Source of the DNA: Deltaproteobacteria bacterium
GTDB lineage: Bacteria; Desulfobacterota; Binatia; DP-6
DNA length: 35,320 nucleotides
Assembly (NCBI GenBank): GCA_005888095.1
Contig: VBKF01000133.1
Location: 1 to 35,320 of the forward strand
Direction of reading: 5' to 3'
In this document: positions 7,401-17,112 of the stretch, piece by piece
Numbering within the stretch: position 1 is the first letter of the stretch
Layout: every line of letters starts with the position of its first letter
Made by a program: the position numbers and the translations under genes
The notes under the pieces: model-generated
Databases searched by the model: none
What the model was told of the DNA's origin: nothing
Seen by the model: only the letters and a program-made list of their open reading frames with translations

Positions 7401-9187
7401 GCCTTCCCGGCGCGCGCCCGCCCCTCCTCGCGGAGCATCTCCTCCCCGCTCGCCGCCTCCGGCACGTCGAGGTCGCGGAACTGGAGCTCGTAGAGCTTGC
7501 GGTACTCGGCGGCCTGCGCGAGCAGCTCGTCGTGCGTGCCGCTCTCGACGACCTCGCCGCGCACCAGGACGATGATCCGATCGGCGCGCCTGACGGTCGA
7601 CAGGCGGTGCGCGACGACGAGCGTCGTGCGGTTGGCCATCAGCCGCTCGAGCGCCTCCTGCACCAGGCCCTCGGACTCGGTGTCGAGCGCCGAGGTGGCC
7701 TCGTCGAGGATCAGGATCGGCGCGTTCTTGAGCAGCGCCCGGGCGATGGCGAGACGCTGGCGCTGCCCGCCCGAGAGGCGTACGCCGAGGTCGCCGATGT
7801 GGGTGTCGTAGCCGCGCGGCAGCTCGAGGATGAAGTCGTGGGCGTTGGCCGCCCGCGCCGCCGCGATGATCTCCTCCGTCGACCGGTCCGGATCGCCGTA
7901 GGCGATGTTGGTGCGCACGCTGTCGTTGAACAGGAACGTGAACTGCGTGACCACCGCGATCTGGGCGCGCAAGCTCGCCAGCGTCAGGTCGCGCAGGTCG
8001 ACGCCGTCGACCGTGATCCGCCCCTCGGTCGGGTCGTAGAAGCGCGGGATCAGGTCGGCGAGCGTGCTCTTGCCGCCGCCGCTCATGCCGACCAGCGCCA
8101 CCACCTCGCCGACGCGGATGCGGAGGTCGATGTGACGCAGCACCGGCTCGCCGGGCTCGTAGGCGAAGCTCACGTCCTCGAAGGCAATCCCGTCGCGCAC
8201 CGCGCGCAGCACCCGCGCCGCGGGTCGATCGACCACCTGGGGCCGCGTGTCCAGCAGCTCGAACACCCGGTCGGCGCCGGCCAGCCCCTGCTGGATCGCG
8301 TAGTTCGTGCGCACGAGCCGCTTGAAGGGCTCGTAGAGGAGGAAGAGCGTGATCACGAAGCCGATGAAGGCGCCCTGCGTCCGCGTCCCCGCGATCACGC
8401 TGGCGCCGCCGTAGTAGATGATGCCGGCGACCGCGATCCCGGCCAGGAGCTCGGTGATCGGCACCGCGCGCAGCAGGCTCTGGCGCATGTAGAGACGGAA
8501 GAGGCGCAGGTTGTGCTCGTGGAAGCGCTCCTGCTCGGAGCGCTCCTGCCCGAAGGCCTTCACCACCCGGTTGCCCTGCACGTTCTCGTGCAGCATGGCG
8601 TTCAGACGGCCGATCCCCTCCTGCATCCCGCGGCCCGTCTGGCGGAGCTGCTTCGAGAAGTAGCGCAGCGGCAGCCCGGCGACCGGGAAGAGCACCACGG
8701 CGAGGAGGGCCAGCACCCAGTCCATGTAGACCGCGACGGCGACCAGGCCGATCAGGCGCGTGATGTCCTCGAAGAGGGAGGTGAGCGCGTCGGTCACCGT
8801 GCCGCGCACGAGCGACACGTCGGTCGTGACGCGCGAGACGATCTGCCCGGCCCGCTGGCGGTTGAAGAACGCGAGGTCGAGGCGCTGCATGTGACTGGTG
8901 AGCTCGTTGCGCAGGTCGGTGACCACGCGCTGCCCGATCCAGTCGGTCAGGTACTCGGAGGCGAAGTCGAGGCCGCCGCGCAGGACGGCGAGGACGAGCA
9001 CGCCGACCACCGCCAGCGGCAGCGCCTCGCGGTGCTGCTGGGTGAACACCTGGTCGAAGGTGAACTTGGCGAGGAACGGGATCGAGCTCTCGACGCCGCT
9101 GAAGCCGAGCATCGCCACGACCGCGAGGACCCCGTGCGGCCAGAGGTACGGCCGGAGATGGCCGAGCAGACGGCGGTACTGCTTCAT
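7394..9187 (-). CDS. msbA: Lipid A-core flippase MsbA (ABC transporter half-subunit)
   Basis: The 597-residue protein has a six-helix ABC exporter membrane domain (about 15-305) and an ATPase domain with Walker A GMSGGGKST (367-375), signature LSGGQ (471-475), Walker B ILILDE (491-496) and H-loop VVAHRL. This is the standard MsbA-type layout and length. It would flip lipid A-core across the inner membrane as a homodimer. The position between lpxB and waaA supports MsbA over a drug exporter. The start (ATG at 9187) lies 3 bases after the lpxB stop, and the 3' end overlaps the next gene. Confidence 0.93.
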   Translation of the reverse strand: MKQYRRLLGHLRPYLWPHGVLAVVAMLGFSGVESSIPFLAKFTFDQVFTQQHREALPLAVVGVLVLAVLRGGLDFASEYLTDWIGQRVVTDLRNELTSHMQRLDLAFFNRQRAGQIVSRVTTDVSLVRGTVTDALTSLFEDITRLIGLVAVAVYMDWVLALLAVVLFPVAGLPLRYFSKQLRQTGRGMQEGIGRLNAMLHENVQGNRVVKAFGQERSEQERFHEHNLRLFRLYMRQSLLRAVPITELLAGIAVAGIIYYGGASVIAGTRTQGAFIGFVITLFLLYEPFKRLVRTNYAIQQGLAGADRVFELLDTRPQVVDRPAARVLRAVRDGIAFEDVSFAYEPGEPVLRHIDLRIRVGEVVALVGMSGGGKSTLADLIPRFYDPTEGRITVDGVDLRDLTLASLRAQIAVVTQFTFLFNDSVRTNIAYGDPDRSTEEIIAAARAANAHDFILELPRGYDTHIGDLGVRLSGGQRQRLAIARALLKNAPILILDEATSALDTESEGLVQEALERLMANRTTLVVAHRLSTVRRADRIIVLVRGEVVESGTHDELLAQAAEYRKLYELQFRDLDVPEAASGEEMLREEGRARAGKAC

Positions 9188-9190
9188 GCC

Positions 9191-10378
9191 TCAGCCGCCG
9201 CCGGCGCCGAGCAGCTCGGCGGCGATCGTCGCCGCCCGCCCGGCGGCGCCGCCGCGCCCGAGCCGCCGGCGTACCTCACGCAGCTCGTCGACGATGGCCA
9301 GGCGCCGGGCCGGGCTGTCGAGGATCGCCCGGGCCTCGGCCGCGATGCCCGGCCCCGTCGCCCGGCCCTGGAGCAGCTCCGGGACGACCTCGTGACCGGC
9401 GACGATGTTGGGCATCCCGATGTGCCGCACGCCGCGCACGAGGAGGCGGGCAAGGAACGCCGTCAGCCGCGAGACGCGGTAGACGATCACCATCGGGCAC
9501 TCGAGCAGCGCGCACTCGAGCGTCGCCGTCCCGGAGGAGACGAGCGCCAGATCGGCCGCCGCAATCAGGTTGTAGGTGTCGCCCTCGATCACGGGGACCT
9601 CGACGCCGGCCGCATGGATCTGCGCCTGGACCTCCGCCCGGCGCACGGTATGCGCGAGCGCGAGCGGAAACTGATAGGGACCGCTGGCGGCGAGCCGGCG
9701 GACCGCGTCGAGGAGGTCGGGGAGGAGGGAGCGGATCTCGTTCGGCCGGCTGCCGGGGAGGAGCAGCACCGTCGGCCGGTCGGGATCGAGGCCATGGGCG
9801 GCGAGCGTCTCCCCGCGGCTGCGCGTCACCGCCACGCGGTCGAGGAGCGGATGGCCGACGAACTCGACGCCGGGCAGGCGGCCCGCGTAGAGCGCCGGCT
9901 CGAAGGGGAACACGACCGCCAGTCGATCGACGCGGCGCGCGATCTTGCGCACGCGCCCGCGCCGCCAGGCCCAGACCTGCGGCCCGATGTAGTAGAGCAC
10001 CGGCACGCCGGCCCGCTTCGCGGCGCGGGCCAGCCGGAGGTTGAACTCCGGGAAGTCGATCAGCACGCAGAGGTCCGGCGGCTCGGTGCGCAGCCTGCGC
10101 ACCAGGGCGCGATAGGCGCGGACGAGCGCCCGCAGCCGCCCGACCACCTCCGTCACGCCGACGGTCGCCACCTCGCCCGCGTCGGCCACCGTCGCCATGC
10201 CGGCCTCGCGCAGCCGCTCGCCGCCGATCCCGAACACCTCGACGTCGGGCAGGCGGGCCCGGAGCGCCGTCAGCAGGTCGGCCCCATGGAGGTCGCCCGA
10301 CGCCTCGCCGGCCACGAGGAGCACCCGGTAGCGGCGCGCCGGCGCCGCCGGGGCGGCGGATGCGCTGCGCCGTGCCAT
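9191..10378 (-). CDS. lpxB: Lipid-A-disaccharide synthase LpxB
   Basis: LpxB joins UDP-2,3-diacylglucosamine and lipid X into the lipid A disaccharide. The 395-residue product has the glycine-rich GEASGDLHG (24-32), the conserved VLIDFPEFNLRLA stretch and YYIGPQVWAWR, as in GT19 enzymes, then the C-terminal SGTATLE nucleotide-binding motif. Length matches the family (about 380-395) plus a short Ala/Arg-rich N-terminal tail. Its ATG directly follows the stop of the dehydrogenase gene. Confidence 0.96.
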   Translation of the reverse strand: MARRSASAAPAAPARRYRVLLVAGEASGDLHGADLLTALRARLPDVEVFGIGGERLREAGMATVADAGEVATVGVTEVVGRLRALVRAYRALVRRLRTEPPDLCVLIDFPEFNLRLARAAKRAGVPVLYYIGPQVWAWRRGRVRKIARRVDRLAVVFPFEPALYAGRLPGVEFVGHPLLDRVAVTRSRGETLAAHGLDPDRPTVLLLPGSRPNEIRSLLPDLLDAVRRLAASGPYQFPLALAHTVRRAEVQAQIHAAGVEVPVIEGDTYNLIAAADLALVSSGTATLECALLECPMVIVYRVSRLTAFLARLLVRGVRHIGMPNIVAGHEVVPELLQGRATGPGIAAEARAILDSPARRLAIVDELREVRRRLGRGGAAGRAATIAAELLGAGGG

Positions 10379-11341
10379 CTACGACCGCGCCTGCGCCGCG
10401 CGGCTCTCCGTCTCGAGGCTCTCGCGTATCACGTGCGCCACCTCGAGCGCGCGCAGCCCGTCCCACCCGGTCACGGGCGGCGTCTCGCGCTCCCGCACCG
10501 CACGCAGGAAGGCATCGATCTCGCTGCCGAGCGCATCGGCCTCGGGCACCTCGCGCTCCTCCAGGCTGAGCGCGGGCTGCCCGTCCGGGCCCGGCTCGCG
10601 CCGGCAGATCAGGACACGCCGCTCGCCGTAGTCGACCGAGAGATAGGCGTCGGGCTGGAAGATGCGGAGCTTGCGCTCGCGCTTGAGCGACACGCGGCTC
10701 GCGGTCACGTTCGCGATGCCGCCGTTGGCAAAGCGCAGCCGCGCGTTGGCGATGTCGACGGACGTCGTGAGCACCGGCACCCCCACCGCCTCCACCGAGC
10801 GGAGCGCCGACGGCATCATACTCAGGATCACGTCGAGGTCGTGGATCATCAGGTCGAGCACGACGTCGACGTCCGTGCCGCGCTCGCTGAACGGCGCGAG
10901 ACGGTGGCACTCGATGAAGCGCGGCTCGCGGAGCACGCCGTCGAGCGCCCGGATCGCCGGGTTGAAGCGCTCGAGATGGCCCACCTGAAGCACGCGCTCC
11001 CGGCGCACCGCGAGCTCGACGAGGGCCTTGCCCTCCGCCACCGTCGTGGTGAGCGGCTTCTCCACGAGCACATCGACGCCGGCTTCGAGCAGGTCGCCCG
11101 CCACGGCGTGGTGCAGCTGGGTGGGGACCGCGACGCTCGCGCAGTCGATGCGGCCGAGGAGCGCGCGGTGGTCGGTCACCGCCTCCACGCCGAGCGCCGC
11201 CGCGACGGCCCGGGCGCGGGCGGGGTCGACGTCGACCACCGCGACCAGCTCGGCGCCGGCGTGGGCCGCATACTTCTCGGCGTGGAAGCGTCCGAGGTAG
11301 CCGACGCCGACGACCGCCGCCCGGAGCCTCGGGCCGGTCAC
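10379..11341 (-). CDS. Gfo/Idh/MocA-family dehydrogenase, possibly UDP-GlcNAc 3-dehydrogenase (GnnA-like)
   Basis: The 320-residue protein has an N-terminal Rossmann fold with GVGYLGRFHA, the family hallmark VEKPLTT near residue 94 and a C-terminal domain with VLDLMIHDLDVIL. The stretch VGHLERFNPA is typical of members that sit in lpx operons. In Acidithiobacillus and Leptospira the related GnnA oxidises UDP-GlcNAc at C3 so that GnnB can transaminate it, giving lipid A with amide-linked 3-acyl chains. Position between lpxI and lpxB supports a role on UDP-GlcNAc, but no aminotransferase like GnnB is in the window, so this function is inference. It starts with GTG, overlapping the lpxI stop as GTGA. 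Confidence 0.88.
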   Translation of the reverse strand: MTGPRLRAAVVGVGYLGRFHAEKYAAHAGAELVAVVDVDPARARAVAAALGVEAVTDHRALLGRIDCASVAVPTQLHHAVAGDLLEAGVDVLVEKPLTTTVAEGKALVELAVRRERVLQVGHLERFNPAIRALDGVLREPRFIECHRLAPFSERGTDVDVVLDLMIHDLDVILSMMPSALRSVEAVGVPVLTTSVDIANARLRFANGGIANVTASRVSLKRERKLRIFQPDAYLSVDYGERRVLICRREPGPDGQPALSLEEREVPEADALGSEIDAFLRAVRERETPPVTGWDGLRALEVAHVIRESLETESRAAQARS

Positions 11342-12192
11342 GGCAGCACCTCCGCCGGGTCAACGGCGACCACCGCGATGCTGGCCGCGTCGGCGAGCGC
11401 CACCATCTCGGCCCGATCGAGCGTGATCGTCCGGCGGGCTTCCACGGCGAGCGCCCGGCCGCGCATCTCGGCGAGCGTCCGGATCGTCTCCGGCCCGACC
11501 GCCGGCAGGTCGAAGCGCGTGTCCTGGGTCGGCTTGCACACCTTGACGACGACGATGTCCCCGTTGGCGAGCTGGCCCGCGCGCCGGATGGTCGCGTCGG
11601 TGCCCTCGATGCCCTCGACGGCGATCACCGCGCCGCTGCGCACGACCACGCTCTGCCCGATGTCGAACTGCCCGATCACCTTCGCGGCGCGGAAGCCGAA
11701 GCGGATCTCGCTCCACTCCTCCTCGCTCGGCGGGCGAGACCCGAGGACGCCGGCCAGCGGCACGATCTCCTGCAGATACAGGGTCGACTCCACGACGGCG
11801 ATCCCTTCGGTCTCGAGCTCGGCGGCCAGCGCGCGCAGCACGAGGTCGTCGCGCAGCTTGCCGAGGCGGGCGAGGAGCCGCATCGCCCGCGCGTCGGGCC
11901 TGAGCTCGCGGAAGAGCCGCGGCTTGGCGATGCCGCCGACCATCACGGTCCGGCGGATGCCGGCCGCCCGCAGCGCGCGGATCATCGCGTCGAGCTCCCC
12001 GGGGTGGATCCAGGTGATGGCGCTGACCACCCGCTCGAGCGCCGGGTCGGTCTCGCCCAGGTGGGCGACCGCGACCACCTCGACGCCGCGCCGCCGGGCG
12101 GTCTCGGCGAACAGCACGGGGAAGCGCCCGCTGCCGGCGACGAGCCCGATGCGTTCCGCGCCGAGGCGTTCGGCCCCGAGACCTCGCTCCAT
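11338..12192 (-). CDS. lpxI: UDP-2,3-diacylglucosamine pyrophosphatase LpxI
   Basis: LpxI (DUF1009) hydrolyses UDP-2,3-diacylglucosamine to lipid X in bacteria that lack LpxH. The product shows the family's IGLVAGSGRFP near the N-terminus, VMVGGIAKPRLF, and the C-terminal VEGIEGTDATIRRAG and VKVCKPTQDTRFDLP stretches, including the Asp of GTD in the active region. I chose the ATG at 12192, 2 bases after the lpxA stop, giving 284 residues. A GTG at 12204 in the same frame would overlap lpxA and add four residues, and cannot be excluded. Confidence 0.95.
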   Translation of the reverse strand: MERGLGAERLGAERIGLVAGSGRFPVLFAETARRRGVEVVAVAHLGETDPALERVVSAITWIHPGELDAMIRALRAAGIRRTVMVGGIAKPRLFRELRPDARAMRLLARLGKLRDDLVLRALAAELETEGIAVVESTLYLQEIVPLAGVLGSRPPSEEEWSEIRFGFRAAKVIGQFDIGQSVVVRSGAVIAVEGIEGTDATIRRAGQLANGDIVVVKVCKPTQDTRFDLPAVGPETIRTLAEMRGRALAVEARRTITLDRAEMVALADAASIAVVAVDPAEVLP

Positions 12193-12194
12193 GG

Positions 12195-13373
12195 CTAGCG
12201 GCACACTCCGCGCTGCGAGGCCACGACGAAGTCGAGCAGGTGCGCCACCTCCCGCACGTGGCCGAGGGCCTCGCGGGTCCGCGCCACGGCGTCACGCCTC
12301 GCGCCCGACGCCTGGAAGAGCATCCGGTAGGCGCGCTTGAGGGTGGCGAGCGTGGCGGGTGTGAACCCCCGGCGCCGGAGGCCGACGGCGTTGAGGCCGT
12401 GCAGGCGCGCGCGGTCGCCGGCAGCCACGCAGTACGGCGGGACGTCCATCGACACCATGGCCCCCGCGGCGCACAGCGCCGACTCCCCGATGCGCACGAA
12501 CTGATGCACGCCGACCAGCCCGCCGATGATCGCGTGGTCCTCGACCGTCACGTGCCCGCCGAGCGCGGCCCCGGGCGAGACGATGACGTGATCGCCGAGG
12601 CGGCAGTCGTGGCCGACGTGGGCGTTCACCATGAAGAGGCAGCCCTTCCCGGTGCGGGTCGCCATGCCGCCCGCCGCGGTGCCGGGATTGATCGAGACGA
12701 ACTCGCGCACGATGTTGGCCGCTCCCAGCTCGAGCGTGCTCGGCTCACCGCGGTACTTGAGGTCCTGCGGGATCGACCCGACGCTCGCGAAGGAAAAGAC
12801 GCGCGTGCCGGCGCCGAGCGTCGTCCAGCCGTCGATGACGGCATGCGCGCCGATGCGACAGCCGGCGGCGATCCGGACGTGGCGCCCGACGACGGCGTAC
12901 GGTCCGACCGTGACCCCTTGATCGAGCTCGGCACCGCGCGCCACCGCCGCGGTCGGATGGATGCGCGGGCCGGCGGGTACGGCCGCTGCGAAGTCGACCT
13001 CGGCCACCAGCGCCGTCCCCACCGAGACGACGCCGCGCAGCTGCCACGGCGAGCCGGGCGCCCGCCGCGTCACCTCGAGCCGCAGCGCGTCCCCGGGCAG
13101 CACGGGACGGCGGAAGCGTGCGCGGTCGACCGCCACCAGGCGAAGCTCCTCCGCATCCTCGGCCAGGTGTGCGCCGAGCTGCACGAGCGCCTCGCAGACG
13201 AGCACGCCGGGCAGGACGGGAGCGCCCGGGAAGTGGCCGGGGAAATACGGCTCGTTGGCCGACACGAGCTTGGTCCCGACCGCCCGCACCCCGGCCTCGA
13301 CCTCGAGCACGCGGTCGATCAGCGCGTAGGGGAACGCCGGTGACGGCCCTCGCGGCTCAGCGTGCGGCGTCAT
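12195..13373 (-). CDS. FabZ-LpxA fusion: 3-hydroxyacyl-ACP dehydratase plus UDP-GlcNAc acyltransferase
   Basis: One 392-residue frame holds two enzymes that are normally separate neighbours. Residues 13-132 are a hot-dog fold FabZ with PYALIDRVLEVE, the catalytic His47 in YFPGHFPG and Glu61 in LVCEALVQ. From residue 137 (RIHPTAAVARGA) follows a full left-handed beta-helix LpxA with QDLKYRGE (203-210), VNAHVGHDC (249-257; His252 and His255 matching E. coli His122 and His125), VGVHQF (287-292, matching His160) and the C-terminal helical part ending near 390. Both active sites look intact. FabZ makes trans-2-enoyl-ACP; LpxA uses 3-hydroxyacyl-ACP, the same branch-point substrate. The usual preceding lpxD is absent. 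The junction is proline/alanine-rich (AAAVPAGP) with no stop, frameshift or internal start site that would suggest two genes. ATG at 13373 has no clear ribosome site. Confidence 0.95.
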   Translation of the reverse strand: MTPHAEPRGPSPAFPYALIDRVLEVEAGVRAVGTKLVSANEPYFPGHFPGAPVLPGVLVCEALVQLGAHLAEDAEELRLVAVDRARFRRPVLPGDALRLEVTRRAPGSPWQLRGVVSVGTALVAEVDFAAAVPAGPRIHPTAAVARGAELDQGVTVGPYAVVGRHVRIAAGCRIGAHAVIDGWTTLGAGTRVFSFASVGSIPQDLKYRGEPSTLELGAANIVREFVSINPGTAAGGMATRTGKGCLFMVNAHVGHDCRLGDHVIVSPGAALGGHVTVEDHAIIGGLVGVHQFVRIGESALCAAGAMVSMDVPPYCVAAGDRARLHGLNAVGLRRRGFTPATLATLKRAYRMLFQASGARRDAVARTREALGHVREVAHLLDFVVASQRGVCR

Positions 13374-13408
13374 GAGCGGCGCCTGAGCGAAGGATATCGA
13401 TAGGCGCC

Positions 13409-13963
13409 CTACTCCTTCCCCTTGCTGGACCGCGCTCCGTCGTGGCGCGGCGAGGCGTTGTAGAGCTTGATGATCTCGTCGGTGATGTCGGTCGCCTTGT
13501 CGTTGTAGAGCAGCGCGCCGTTCGACGCCTCGAGCACCAGCGAGTAGCCGTGCTTCTCGCCGTAGTCCCGCACGAGCGCGTAGAGCTCGTCGACGATGCC
13601 GGCGGTCAGCTCCGAGTCGGTGCGCTTGAGATCGCGCTGGAAGTCCTCGTACTTGCGCTTGAACTCGAGGCTGCGGTTCTCGAGATCCTTCTCGAGGTTC
13701 CGGCGCTCCTCCTCCTTCAGGACCACCGCCTTCTTGTCGTAGTCCTCACGCAGCCGGTCCAGATCCTCGCGCTGCCGCTTCAGCTGGTCCTGCGCCTTCT
13801 CGAACTTGGCCTTGACCTGATCGCGGGCCTTCTTGCCCGCCTCGCAGTCGTTGAGCGCCCGCTGCATGTCGACCACGCCCACCTTCAGCTCGGCGCGCGC
13901 CGGCACGGCCACGACGACGACGGCCAGCGTGGCGGCCCCGATCCACTGTCCGATCTGCCTCAC
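13409..13963 (-). CDS. skp: Periplasmic chaperone OmpH/Skp
   Basis: The 184-residue protein has a signal peptide (about 1-24, ending PARAE), the family's VGVVDMQRALNDCEAGKK start and a long coiled coil (about 45-130) rich in Lys, Glu and Arg, then a C-terminal helix with the YSLVLEASNGALLYND strand. Skp trimers hold unfolded outer-membrane proteins in their tentacles and hand them to the BAM complex. The GTG at 13963 follows GGGAGGAGG by a few bases, an excellent ribosome site. bamA lies directly upstream with a gap of 9 bases. Length is normal, with a short Lys/Ser-rich tail. Confidence 0.93.
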   Translation of the reverse strand: MRQIGQWIGAATLAVVVVAVPARAELKVGVVDMQRALNDCEAGKKARDQVKAKFEKAQDQLKRQREDLDRLREDYDKKAVVLKEEERRNLEKDLENRSLEFKRKYEDFQRDLKRTDSELTAGIVDELYALVRDYGEKHGYSLVLEASNGALLYNDKATDITDEIIKLYNASPRHDGARSSKGKE

Positions 13964-13972
13964 GCCTCCTCC

Positions 13973-16381
13973 CTAGTATTGAAACGGTCCCCCGAACGAG
14001 AACAGCAGGAGGCTCTTCTGGTCGTGGGGCTTCGCGTTGAACGGCTTGCCGAGCTCGATGCGCAGCGGGCCGACGGGCGACAGCCAGCGGACGCCGGCGC
14101 CCGCCGAGAAGCGGGTGTTGTCCAGCGAGAAGCCCTCGTCGGCGCCATACGCGTTGCCGGCGTCGGCGAAGACGACGCCCTTGAGCCCGATCCCCTGCAC
14201 CAGCGGGAAGATGACCTCGTTGTTCAGCACCACCTCCTCGCTGCCGCCGATGGGCGTCGTGGAGACCACGTTGCCGAAGAAGTCCTTGCGCTCCTCGCGC
14301 GGACCGAGCGTGCGGCTCTTGAAGCCGCGGATGGAGCTGATGCCGCCGGGAAAGTAACGCTCGAACAGCGGGAGATCGTTGCCGGTGAGCCCGCCGTCGC
14401 CGAAGCCGTAGCCGACGGTGCTGCCGAAGGAGTAGGTGAAGTCGCCGAGCGACTTGGAGCGCAGGAAGGTATAGTACCAGCGCTCGCGCCCCTCGATCTT
14501 CGTGAACCGCTCGCCGCCGAGCCCGGCGGCTTCGAGCGACAGCTCCTGGAAGGAGCCGGCGGTCGGGTCGAAGGCGTGGTTCAGGGTGTTGCGCGAGACG
14601 TGCGGCGTGACGCTGCTGATCAGGCTCGTCCCCTCCTCGGCGCGGATGGAGCGCGTGGCCCCGAAGCCGAGGTTGCTGATCTCCGCCTGCTCGAGCCGGT
14701 AGTCGGCGCCGACGCGCACCTCCTCGAGCGGGAACCCCCAGAGCGAGCTGTAGCCCCAGGCCGTCACCGGGTAGGTGAGCTGCGTGCCGATCCCGGTCCC
14801 GCCGCGGGCGAACTCGTCGAACTGGAGCCGCCAGCTGAACGCGTTCGCCCCGACGGTGAGCGGCGTCTCGCGGAAGTAGGGCTCGGTGAAGGACAGGATG
14901 ATGTTGCGCCGCAGCGAGCCGACGTCGCCGTTCAGCACGAGCCGCTGTCCCCGCCCGAAGAGGTTGTTCTCCTGGATGCGGAGGTTGAAGAGCAGCGAGT
15001 CGGCCGAGCTGAACCCCGCGCCCGCGCTGAACGCGCCGGTCTGCCCCTCCTTCACGTCGACCACGACGTTCATGCGGTCGTCGGCACCGGTTCGGCGGGT
15101 GGTGATGTTGACCTCCTTGAAGAACCCGAGGCGCTGCAGCGCCTCGCGGCTCTTGCGGAGCTTGGTGGCGGAGAAGAGCTCCTGCTCCTGGAGGCGCATC
15201 TCGCGGCGGACCACCTGGTCGCGCGTCTTGGTGTTGCCGGTGACCTCGATGCGCTCGACGGTCACCTGGCGCCCGCGGTCCACCTGGAAGGCGATGTCGA
15301 CCGTCTTCTCCTCCGGGTGCATGTCGGTTTGGGGGTCGACGGTGGCGAAGGCGTAGCCGTCGTCCGAGAGCCGCTCGGTCAGCTTCTGCACGTCCTCGCG
15401 GAGCGCGCTCGCCTTGAAGACGTCGCCCGGCGCGGTGCCGAGATCGTGCCGGAGCTTGGTCGTGTCGGCGGGCACGTTCGAGCCGACCACCGTGACCTCG
15501 CCCACCCGGTACTGGTCGCCCTCCTCGATCTTCACAGTCACGTGCAGGCCGTCGTCACGCCGCTCGACGCGCGGCTCGTCGACCTTCACCGTGACGTAGC
15601 CGTGATCGTAGTAGAAGGCGGTCAGCCGCTCCATGTCGGTGCGCAGCACGTCCTTGTTGAGGATGCCCGCCCCGGTGATGACCGAGAGGAACCACTTCTC
15701 GCGCGTCTGCATGACACGCCGGAGCTTGCGCGCCGAGAAGGCCCGGTTTCCCTCGAAGGCGACCTCCGTCACGCGGACGGGGCCCTCCTCCTTCACCGTG
15801 TAGAACAGGTCCACCTCGTTCTCGCCCACCGCCGCGGTGCGGTACGCGATCTCGGCGTCGAGGTAGCCCTTGTCGACGTAGAGCTTCTTCGCCGCCTCGA
15901 TCCCCTGGCGCGCCTTCTCGGGGTCGAGGATCGTGTGGGGGCGGACCTTGAGCGCCGCCTCGACCTCCTCGCGCTTGAGCTTCTTGGTCCCGTCGACCTT
16001 GACGGCGCGCACGAGGGGCCGTTCCTTCACGCGGAAGGTGACCGCCACGTGATTCTCGGGCGCGGGGCTCACGTCGGCATCGACCTGGTCGAAGAAGCCC
16101 ATGGCGTAGACCGCGCGGATGTCGCGATCGAGCGTGTCGCGGGCGAACGGCTGTCCCACCTGCGTGCGGAGGTGGACCCGGATCGCGTCCTCCTCGACGC
16201 GGACGTTCCCCTCGATCGCCACCCGCGCGATCGACGGCTCCCCCTGGGCGAACAGGGGCCCCGCTTTCGCGGCGAGCGCCACGGCGGCGGCCAGGAGCGC
16301 GCCCCACGCTGACCGGCGGGGAGGCGAGACGCCTTGCGCGGCTGTCTTCGCTCGCCCGTCTGGTTCCGCGGCGCTCGTCAC
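13973..16381 (-). CDS. bamA: Outer-membrane protein assembly factor BamA
   Basis: BamA is the core of the machine that folds beta-barrel proteins into the outer membrane. The 802-residue product has a signal peptide (about 25-45, cleavage near LFAQ), five POTRA repeats (about 48-395, each with a pattern such as [15 protein letters not shown] or [14 protein letters not shown]), and a C-terminal barrel with the conserved [13 protein letters not shown] motif in loop 6. It ends in SFGGPFQY, an aromatic C-terminal residue as expected for a barrel protein. The GTG at 16381 overlaps the lolD stop as GTGA. The sequence is complete and of normal length. Confidence 0.96.
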   Translation of the reverse strand: MTSAAEPDGRAKTAAQGVSPPRRSAWGALLAAAVALAAKAGPLFAQGEPSIARVAIEGNVRVEEDAIRVHLRTQVGQPFARDTLDRDIRAVYAMGFFDQVDADVSPAPENHVAVTFRVKERPLVRAVKVDGTKKLKREEVEAALKVRPHTILDPEKARQGIEAAKKLYVDKGYLDAEIAYRTAAVGENEVDLFYTVKEEGPVRVTEVAFEGNRAFSARKLRRVMQTREKWFLSVITGAGILNKDVLRTDMERLTAFYYDHGYVTVKVDEPRVERRDDGLHVTVKIEEGDQYRVGEVTVVGSNVPADTTKLRHDLGTAPGDVFKASALREDVQKLTERLSDDGYAFATVDPQTDMHPEEKTVDIAFQVDRGRQVTVERIEVTGNTKTRDQVVRREMRLQEQELFSATKLRKSREALQRLGFFKEVNITTRRTGADDRMNVVVDVKEGQTGAFSAGAGFSSADSLLFNLRIQENNLFGRGQRLVLNGDVGSLRRNIILSFTEPYFRETPLTVGANAFSWRLQFDEFARGGTGIGTQLTYPVTAWGYSSLWGFPLEEVRVGADYRLEQAEISNLGFGATRSIRAEEGTSLISSVTPHVSRNTLNHAFDPTAGSFQELSLEAAGLGGERFTKIEGRERWYYTFLRSKSLGDFTYSFGSTVGYGFGDGGLTGNDLPLFERYFPGGISSIRGFKSRTLGPREERKDFFGNVVSTTPIGGSEEVVLNNEVIFPLVQGIGLKGVVFADAGNAYGADEGFSLDNTRFSAGAGVRWLSPVGPLRIELGKPFNAKPHDQKSLLLFSFGGPFQY

Positions 16382-17106
16382 GACGCTCCTCCCACGCCGC
16401 CGATGCGGGTGAGCGGCGGCGCGTGTTCCTCGCGCAGCCGGCCTCCGGCGAGCCGCAGCGTGCGACCCATGGCGGCGGCGAGGCGGGCGTTGTGCGTCGC
16501 CACCACCAGGGACGAGCCGTGCTCCCGGTTGAGCTCGATCAGCAGCTGCTGGACGCCCTCGCCGGTCGCGGGGTCGAGGTTCCCCGTCGGCTCGTCGGCC
16601 AGCAGGAGGCGCGGCCGCTGCACGAGCGCCCGGGCGACGGCGACGCGCTGCTGCTCGCCGCCCGAGAGCTGCCCGGGCCGATGCGCCAGCCGCTCGCGGA
16701 GTCCCACCCGCTCGAGCAGCGCCGCCGCCCGCGCGCGCGCCTCGCGCAAGGCCTCGCCGGCGATCAGCGCCGGCAGCATGACGTTCTCGAGCGCCGTGAA
16801 ATCGGGCAGCAGGTGATGGAACTGGAAGACGAACCCCACCTCCCGGTTGCGGAACACGGCCAGCCCCGGCTCGGGCCAGGCGAACACGTCCTCGCCGTCG
16901 AAGAGGACGCGGCCGCCGGTGGGACGGTCGAGCGCGCCGAGCAGGTGGAGGAGCGTGCTCTTGCCGACGCCGGACTCGCCGACGATCGCGATGCGCTCGC
17001 CGGCCTCGATCTCGAGGCCGAGGCCCTCGAGCACCGACACCACCGCTGGCCCGTCCACGTAGCGCTTCTCGAGCTCGACCGCCTGGACGAGGGGCGCGCC
17101 TGGCAT
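16378..17106 (-). CDS. lolD: Lipoprotein-releasing ABC transporter ATPase LolD
   Basis: The 242-residue ATPase has Walker [10 protein letters not shown] (43-51), the Q-loop [10 protein letters not shown] (92-101), signature LSGGE (147-151), Walker B LLLADEP (167-173) and the switch THN near 204. [16 protein letters not shown] is typical of LolD/MacB-type ATPases. It powers extraction of lipoproteins from the inner membrane together with the LolC/E protein encoded 6 bases upstream. The ATG at 17106 is used; the stop overlaps bamA. Confidence 0.94.
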   Translation of the reverse strand: MPGAPLVQAVELEKRYVDGPAVVSVLEGLGLEIEAGERIAIVGESGVGKSTLLHLLGALDRPTGGRVLFDGEDVFAWPEPGLAVFRNREVGFVFQFHHLLPDFTALENVMLPALIAGEALREARARAAALLERVGLRERLAHRPGQLSGGEQQRVAVARALVQRPRLLLADEPTGNLDPATGEGVQQLLIELNREHGSSLVVATHNARLAAAMGRTLRLAGGRLREEHAPPLTRIGGVGGAS

Positions 17107-17112
17107 GCGGCG

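Noticed and set aside
7244-12340. A plus-strand open frame of 1698 codons
   Set aside because: It is antisense to msbA, lpxB, the dehydrogenase and lpxI, which all have complete motifs on the other strand.
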